Shown piece after piece: positions 42,307 through 44,029 of a stretch of DNA of 44,029 nt. Each line of letters starts with the position of its first letter. The stretch's first letter is position 1. Source of the stretch: an uncultured Labrenzia sp. (GTDB lineage Bacteria > Pseudomonadota > Alphaproteobacteria > Rhizobiales > Stappiaceae); contig CALDSI010000325.1 in assembly GCA_937911395.1 (NCBI GenBank), forward strand, positions 1 through 44,029. The letters are read 5' to 3'. The position numbers and the translations under genes were made by a program. The notes below the pieces were generated by a model. It did not search any database. It was not told the origin of the DNA and saw only the letters and a list, made by a program, of their open reading frames with translations.

Positions 42307-42603
42307 ATGATAGAACCGAGATCAACTGCCACAATCCGCGCCCTTGCGAGCCTTGCAGAATTGTCTGCAGACCAGCTGGAAGAAGGCACATCGGTCGAAG
42401 ACGTTATCGCAACTTTACGGAAGGCTGCGGAAGCTGTCCGGATGGTGATCGACGAGACAGAAATGGAAGGCGGCGCGCCGGAAGAAGCAGATCTGGCGCA
42501 AGATCTGACCCCGATGGACCTTTCCGGCGATGACGCTGCCGAGCTGTCGGACGACGATAGCGAGACAAAGAGCGGCGAGATTCACGTTCTCAACGCCGGT
42601 TGA
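42307..42603 (+). CDS. small acidic hypothetical protein
   Basis: 98 aa ORF, acidic C-terminus; gap-filling and codirectional with neighbours. Confidence 0.55.
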   Translation: MIEPRSTATIRALASLAELSADQLEEGTSVEDVIATLRKAAEAVRMVIDETEMEGGAPEEADLAQDLTPMDLSGDDAAELSDDDSETKSGEIHVLNAG

Positions 42604-42780
42604 TATTGTCCAGCGCAACTCCAATCAATCGATGCTTCCAAGCATCAGGCTTTCTGCTTTGACGCTGCGCCCTCACAGATGCTAGCCATAGCCCCGTGTG
42701 GAGCACAGGCGGTTTTTCATGTCCGCCACATCTCATTTCATCAATGAGAGTATGCTCCGGGATTCTATGGAGCGAAGTGC

Positions 42781-43992
42781 ATGAGCGTTGCGGACGCATC
42801 CCCCGTATCTGAAAAGCCGGCAAGAGCCCCCAAGCCGCCGATCCCTGTGTCCGTTCTGACCGGGTTTCTGGGATCTGGAAAAACAACGCTTCTGAACCGT
42901 ATCCTTCAGGATCCGGCCATGGCCGATACGGCCGTGATCATCAACGAATTCGGCGAAATCGGCCTGGACCATCTGTTTGTAGATCAGGCAGGCGATGGCA
43001 TCGTTGAGTTGTCGTCAGGGTGCTTGTGCTGCACGATCCGTGGTGATCTCGTAACCACGCTTGAAAACCTGCTGCGCCATCTGGACAACGGGCGGACCGA
43101 ACGGTTGGCCCGCGTGGTCATTGAAACCACCGGTCTTGCCGATCCTGCGCCGATTCTCCATACGATCATGCTGCACCCCTATCTGGTGATGCGCTACCGG
43201 CTGGACAGTGTTGTGACCCTGGTGGATGCCGTCAACGGGCTTTCCACGCTTGATGAGCATGAAGAAGCGCGAAAACAGGCCGCTGTTGCAGACCGGATCG
43301 TTCTCACCAAGACGGATCTTCTCGATACCGAGGAGAGCCAAAGGAGTTATTCGGAGCTCAAGTCCCGGCTTCTGACTTTGAACCCGAGCGCCAGGGTGCT
43401 TGATACCCAAGCCGGTGAAGCGACCCCGGAAACGCTCTTCAATGCAGGGCTCTACAATCCGGAGACCAAGATTCCGGATGTTGCCAACTGGCTGAACGCG
43501 GAGGCCTATGAGCCTAACCATCATGATCATTCTCATGGACATCATCACCATGATGGCGATCACCACCATCACGGTCATGATCATGCGCATGACATAAACC
43601 GGCACAGTGACGCGATCCGGGCCTTTACCCTGTCAACGGACCGCCCGGTCTCGGCTTCCGCGCTGGAAATGTTTCTGGATCTGCTGCGCTCGGCGCACGG
43701 CCCAAAGCTCCTTCGGGTCAAGGGCATTGTTCAGATCGCCGAGGACCCGGCCCGGCCCGTCGTCATTCACGGCGTTCAACACGTCTTCCACCCACCGGCA
43801 ACGCTGGACGCCTGGCCGGATGAGGACCGGCGGACCCGGATGGTATTCATCACCAAGGATCTGCCCGAAGGGTTCGTGCGCAAGATGTTCGAGGCTTTTA
43901 CCGGAGCGCTCCGGCCCGACACGCCGGACAGCGAGGCCATTCTGAACAACCCCCTCGCCGTCTCCGGCTTCACCAGCCCGTTGCGGGATTGA
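42781..43992 (+). CDS. CobW/COG0523 family GTPase with His-rich metal-binding insertion
   Basis: PVSVLTGFLGSGKTTLLNRIL; SSGCLCCTIRGDLV (CXCC); NHHDHSHGHHHHDGDHHHHGHDHAHD. Confidence 0.95.
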   Translation: MSVADASPVSEKPARAPKPPIPVSVLTGFLGSGKTTLLNRILQDPAMADTAVIINEFGEIGLDHLFVDQAGDGIVELSSGCLCCTIRGDLVTTLENLLRHLDNGRTERLARVVIETTGLADPAPILHTIMLHPYLVMRYRLDSVVTLVDAVNGLSTLDEHEEARKQAAVADRIVLTKTDLLDTEESQRSYSELKSRLLTLNPSARVLDTQAGEATPETLFNAGLYNPETKIPDVANWLNAEAYEPNHHDHSHGHHHHDGDHHHHGHDHAHDINRHSDAIRAFTLSTDRPVSASALEMFLDLLRSAHGPKLLRVKGIVQIAEDPARPVVIHGVQHVFHPPATLDAWPDEDRRTRMVFITKDLPEGFVRKMFEAFTGALRPDTPDSEAILNNPLAVSGFTSPLRD

Positions 43993-44029
43993 GCGGGACA
44001 GCCTCCAAGGCAAAATTGGAATACCCTGC

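Noticed and set aside
1-44029. CRISPR arrays, tRNA/rRNA genes, transposases, phage or restriction-modification/defence modules
   Set aside because: None recognised: no regularly spaced direct repeats, no tRNA-like cloverleaf noticed, no integrase/transposase ORFs. The HNH gene stands alone without a partner suggesting a defence system.

Overview
This 44 kb window looks like an alphaproteobacterial chromosome, most like Rhizobiales/Stappiaceae by gene order (inference). It spans the probable replication origin and centromere. Leftward genes are dnaQ-coaE-aroE-maf-ppsR. A non-coding, AT-rich gap (about 3905-4329) carries DnaA-box-like sequences. Rightward genes are hemE-hemJ-rho-GNAT-mnmE-mnmG-rsmG-parA-parB. 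They are followed by holA-lptE-leuS, an interrupted solute-binding-protein gene, a YggS-family gene, an EF-hand protein, a TRAP transporter operon (dctP-lysE-dctQ-dctM-PEPM/ICL lyase), leuC, an HNH nuclease, an orphan TadG/VWA protein, acs, a urease operon (ureD-A-x-B-LprI-LprI-C-GST-E-F-G-GNAT), a D-Ala-D-Ala carboxypeptidase and a His-rich COG0523 GTPase. Main observations: (1) seven parS-like sites at 7.4-12.1 kb; all six non-coding copies share the same departure from the palindrome, which creates a GANTC (CcrM methylation) site inside parS; (2) ureD is interrupted by an in-frame TGA, with a UreD-like C-terminus of 54 codons continuing in the same frame; (3) a family 3 solute-binding-protein gene is interrupted by an in-frame TAA; (4) a REP-like palindromic element sits between ureE and ureF; (5) a probable oriC contains a GANTC-bearing dyad. 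All calls come from reading the sequence; no searches were run.
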